A DNA stretch of 64,000 nucleotides from Clostridiales bacterium oral taxon 876 str. F0540 (GTDB lineage Bacteria > Bacillota > Clostridia > Clostridiales > Clostridiaceae): assembly GCA_000466585.1 (NCBI GenBank), contig KE993490.1, forward strand, positions 38,562-102,561, written 5' to 3'. Below, piece by piece: positions 61,516-64,000 of the stretch. Below the pieces are notes generated by a model. It made no database searches. It had not been told where the DNA came from and was given only the letters and a program-made list of their open reading frames with translations. Numbering within the stretch: the first letter of the stretch is position 1; every line of letters begins with the position of its first letter. The position numbers and the translations under genes were made by a program.

Positions 61516-61680
61516 GGCTGATTTTAAGGAATATGTACATGTAAAGTATTTGACATTATATAAAATAGGACGCAAAATATAATTATAGTATGTTAACCTC
61601 TTGTACTAGTTGAGATAACTATATGGGTTAATTGGACTAGCACAACAGATTATGTTATTAATCAAGTATTTCCGGTAATG

Positions 61681-61777
61681 AAAGGAGGTTGGAGTCCTAA
61701 ATGGACTCCAACGGGTAGCTTATGAGCAGAGCGAATGTCTTAAGCTACCCAGTGTTTCGAATGAAAGGAGAAATATT
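61681..61777 (+). repeat. Two-hairpin leader element, copy D (best preserved)
   Basis: AAAGGAGG (61681-61688), exactly 12 nt, then ATG GAC TCC AAC GGG TAG (61701-61718). Hairpin 1 is perfect: TTGGAGTCC with GGACTCCAA around TAAAT. Hairpin 2 is perfect: GGGTAGCTTA (61713-61722) with TAAGCTACCC (61741-61750). The tail AGTGTTTCGAATGAAAGGAG ends at the pepV SD. The unit begins and ends with the same AATGAAAGGAG block. Confidence 0.85.
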
Positions 61778-63166
61778 ATGAGTCTTAATGAAAAGATCGA
61801 TAGCTTAAAAGAAGAGCTTATTGAGGCAACAAGAGAAGTTCTTCAAATAAAAAGTACAGAAGAAGCAGCAGTAGAGGGAGGCCCTTTTGGAGCAGGTCCT
61901 AAAAAGGCTCTTGAAAAGGCATTAGAAATATCTTCAAAGCTTGGCTTTAAAACAGTAAATCTTGACGGTTATGTAGGATATGCTGAATACGGCCAAGGTG
62001 AAGACTATGTGGCAGTTCTTGGACACCTTGATGTTGTTCCTGAAGGAGACGGCTGGATGTATCCTCCTTATGGTGCAGAAATTCATGATGGAAAAATATA
62101 TGCCCGTGGTAGTCTTGATGACAAGGGGCCTGTAATGGCAGCTTTATTTGGACTTAAGGCAATCAAAGATTTAAATCTTCCTGTTTCTAAAAGAGTTAGA
62201 GTTATATTCGGCTTAAATGAAGAAACTGGAGATGCAGACATTGAGCACTATAATAAAAAAGAAAAGCCTCCAGTAGCAGGTTTTACACCAGATGCTGAAT
62301 ATCCAATTATATTTGCTGAAAAGGGAATTATACATACCAATTTAAAGAAACAACTTAAGGCTTCAGAAGGAGACTTATTAGTTAAAGCTATAAAGGGTGG
62401 AGTAAGACCTAACATGGTGCCTGATTACTGTGAAGCAGTAATAGAAGCAAAAGATAAGGAAAAGCTTTTAGCTTTAGCAAAGAGTTTTTCGGAAAATAAC
62501 AGCTTTGCTATAAGTGCAGAAGTTAAGGATAATCTTGTGATTTTAAAATCAATAGGAGTATCAGCTCATGGAAGCATGCCTCATATGGGTAAAAATGCAG
62601 TAATGCAGATGTTTAAATTCTTAGGAGAGCTTTCACTAGCTCAAAAGGATTTAGCAGAGTATATAGCTTTCGTAAATAAAGCTATAGGCTTTGAGACAGA
62701 TGGAACTTCTCTTGGTGTAGGCTTTAGCGATGAAGCTTCAGGAAAGCTCTCTTTAAATGCAGGGGTTATGGCAATGGATGAAAATTCAATATCCTTATCA
62801 ATTGACATACGATATCCTGTAACTATAGAAGGAAGCAAAATTATAGATATATTAACTTCTAAGGCATCAGAAAATAGCATGGAGATTTCCAAGACAGAGC
62901 CTGTAAAACCTTTATACTATCCTCCTGAGCATCCTGTAATTCAAAAGCTTCAAAAGGTTTATAAGGAGCAGACAGGAGAAGAGCCAAAGCTTTTAGCAAT
63001 CGGCGGAGGAACCTACGCAAAGGCAATGCCTAATATAGTTGCTTTTGGACCTATATTCCCTGGAAAGCCAGACTTAGATCACCAGGCTAACGAATATATT
63101 GAAGTAGAAGATCTTCTTTTAAACTGCAAAATTTATGCTAATGCTATATACGAGTTAGCAAAATAA
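61778..63166 (+). CDS. pepV: Dipeptidase PepV (M20 family)
   Basis: This 462-residue protein has the M20 zinc-site motifs: VLGHLDVVPEGDGW (His, Asp), GSLDDKGPVMAALFGL (second Asp) and IFGLNEETGDADIEHY (Glu-Glu). The C-terminal DHQANEYIEVEDLL supplies the last His. YARG and FTPDAEYP are typical of PepV, a broad dipeptidase and beta-Ala-His-type carnosinase. It is complete for its family. Leader copy D precedes it, the only clearly housekeeping gene so placed. Confidence 0.92.
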   Translation: MSLNEKIDSLKEELIEATREVLQIKSTEEAAVEGGPFGAGPKKALEKALEISSKLGFKTVNLDGYVGYAEYGQGEDYVAVLGHLDVVPEGDGWMYPPYGAEIHDGKIYARGSLDDKGPVMAALFGLKAIKDLNLPVSKRVRVIFGLNEETGDADIEHYNKKEKPPVAGFTPDAEYPIIFAEKGIIHTNLKKQLKASEGDLLVKAIKGGVRPNMVPDYCEAVIEAKDKEKLLALAKSFSENNSFAISAEVKDNLVILKSIGVSAHGSMPHMGKNAVMQMFKFLGELSLAQKDLAEYIAFVNKAIGFETDGTSLGVGFSDEASGKLSLNAGVMAMDENSISLSIDIRYPVTIEGSKIIDILTSKASENSMEISKTEPVKPLYYPPEHPVIQKLQKVYKEQTGEEPKLLAIGGGTYAKAMPNIVAFGPIFPGKPDLDHQANEYIEVEDLLLNCKIYANAIYELAK

Positions 63167-63185
63167 TCGTATAAAACCTAAGATG

Positions 63186-63225
63186 AAAGCGGTGTACTGA
63201 ACTAAAATCAGTATATCGCTTTTTT
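63186..63225 (+). terminator. Intrinsic terminator after pepV
   Basis: AAAGCGGTGTACTGA pairs imperfectly with TCAGTATATCGCTTT, followed by further T residues, about 20 bp after the pepV stop. Confidence 0.8.
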
Positions 63226-63377
63226 AAATTACATCCTTTATTTAAGGCTTTCTATAACAATGTATTTTCCAATAAGCTGTTTTATTAACAGTTATATATT
63301 AATTAGGAAGTTTATTGAACATGTTTAAAGGTAAGGGTATACTAAGACTATAATAAAATATGGGGGATAAACAATAA

Positions 63378-64000
63378 ATGGGAAGAAGGATAATAACAAT
63401 TATTTTATCTTTGACATTTATGTTAGCTGCAGCGTCCTGCAGCAATACAGCTAAAAAAGAAACCGCAGCTTCTGCAAATGACAATAAAAAGGAGGAGCTT
63501 AAAATTACTAAGTTTCCATATGCAGTTGACTACCGAAGAGGGAGTTTAAACAGCATGGAAGAACTTAAGGATAACTCGGGAAAGATGACTACCGATTTAA
63601 GGAGCTACAACCTTACAGCCATGGATCTATCTACATATAAAGATAGATTATTTAATTCAGTGTTTGACAGTAAGACAAAATGGCCAGAGAAGCTTCCGGA
63701 AGGTTTTAATCCGAATAAATTTTTGGATTTTCATAAAAACCCAGGGCTTGGGCTTAGAAAGCTTCATGATAAGGGGATTACAGGCAAAGGGGTAAACATA
63801 GCATTTATTGACTATGCGCTTTTAATTAATCACAAGGAATACTTTGATAGAGTAAAAATGTATGAAGAAATTAATTATAAATCCCAAGATGCTCAGATGC
63901 ATGCAGCTGCAGTGGCATCCATTGCTGCAGGTAAAAATACAGGAGTCGCACCAGAGGCAGATCTGTACTTTATAGGAAGCGAAAATTATAATGTGGTAGA
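63378..64000 (+). CDS. Lipoprotein with S8 (subtilisin-like) peptidase domain, cut by window end
   Basis: ATG 63378 (after TGGGGG) encodes a lipoprotein signal with the C-terminal lipobox AAASC, then a charged linker. The S8 catalytic domain begins at GLGLRKLHDKGITGKGVNIA. FIDYALL holds the catalytic Asp and MHAAAVASIAAGKNTGVAPE the His of the H-x-T/A-x-V-A pattern (here H-A-A-A-V-A instead of H-G-T-x-V-A). The Ser lies beyond the window. The altered H-G-T motif makes activity uncertain. It would be anchored outside the membrane. Confidence 0.75.
   Translation, partial: MGRRIITIILSLTFMLAAASCSNTAKKETAASANDNKKEELKITKFPYAVDYRRGSLNSMEELKDNSGKMTTDLRSYNLTAMDLSTYKDRLFNSVFDSKTKWPEKLPEGFNPNKFLDFHKNPGLGLRKLHDKGITGKGVNIAFIDYALLINHKEYFDRVKMYEEINYKSQDAQMHAAAVASIAAGKNTGVAPEADLYFIGSENYNVV

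Noticed and set aside
61550..61590. Sigma-A promoter upstream of leader copy D
   Set aside because: TTGACA at 61550-61555 has no -10 at 16-18 bp; the nearest TATAAT is about 22 bp away.
1..64000. CRISPR array, tRNA or rRNA genes
   Set aside because: No regularly spaced repeats, cloverleaf-type sequences or rRNA signatures were seen.

Overview
The window looks like chromosome of a low-GC, motile Clostridium-type Firmicute. The signs are AT-rich codon use, strong purine Shine-Dalgarno (SD) sites (GGAGG or GGGGGA), frequent TTG and GTG starts, sigma-A type promoters, a sigma-D type promoter before a flagellin gene, a preQ1-I riboswitch, and CadC/CadA, YtrA and PepV type genes. No rRNA, tRNA, CRISPR array, integrase or complete insertion sequence was seen.

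Layout. Positions 1-42.9 kb form a long, almost entirely plus-strand array of about 50 small accessory genes, most with their own SD and short gaps. They include ten GNAT acetyltransferase loci, four nitrilase-family hydrolases, three VOC proteins, three Nudix domains, two APH-type kinases, two PNPOx-like proteins, a TmrB-like ATPase, a beta-lactamase-fold hydrolase, an MccF-like S66 peptidase, methyltransferases, and several secreted or lipoprotein orphans. About eight members are broken by TGA or TAA stops, frameshifts or truncation. A minus-strand island at 4.2-6.7 kb interrupts the array. It is a queuine/queuosine salvage operon (queK, ECF S component, queL) under a preQ1-I riboswitch terminator, next to a 0.25-kb palindromic MITE-like element.

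The most unusual feature is a recurrent two-hairpin leader. Four good copies (1-120, 17298-17391, 40198-40280, 61681-61777) and one decayed copy (13380-13455) each sit immediately upstream of a start codon and supply its SD. Each good copy has an upstream GGAGG, exactly 12 nt, then ATG, four codons and a stop. This is the geometry of a 5-residue leader peptide whose stop lies in the 5' arm of a second hairpin, followed by the SD of the main gene. Arm sequences covary between copies. The downstream genes are a GNAT, a beta-lactamase-like hydrolase, a P-loop kinase-like protein, a pyrophosphatase-like protein and PepV. I do not recognise the element; a translational attenuator shared by unrelated genes is the leading hypothesis.

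From 43 kb the content is more conventional. There is an ArsR-family regulator with a CadA-type metal ATPase under a clear promoter/operator, then an orphan flagellin. Next come a MerR regulator with a 19-bp-spacer promoter, an EamA transporter and a membrane protein. A minus-strand YtrA-type GntR/ABC operon follows. A sugar locus holds a LacI regulator, twin operators, a substrate-binding lipoprotein, two permeases and two tandem GH65 phosphorylases. PepV and the start of an S8-like lipoprotein end the window. The sugar locus has no importer ATPase and no beta-phosphoglucomutase, so these must come from elsewhere.
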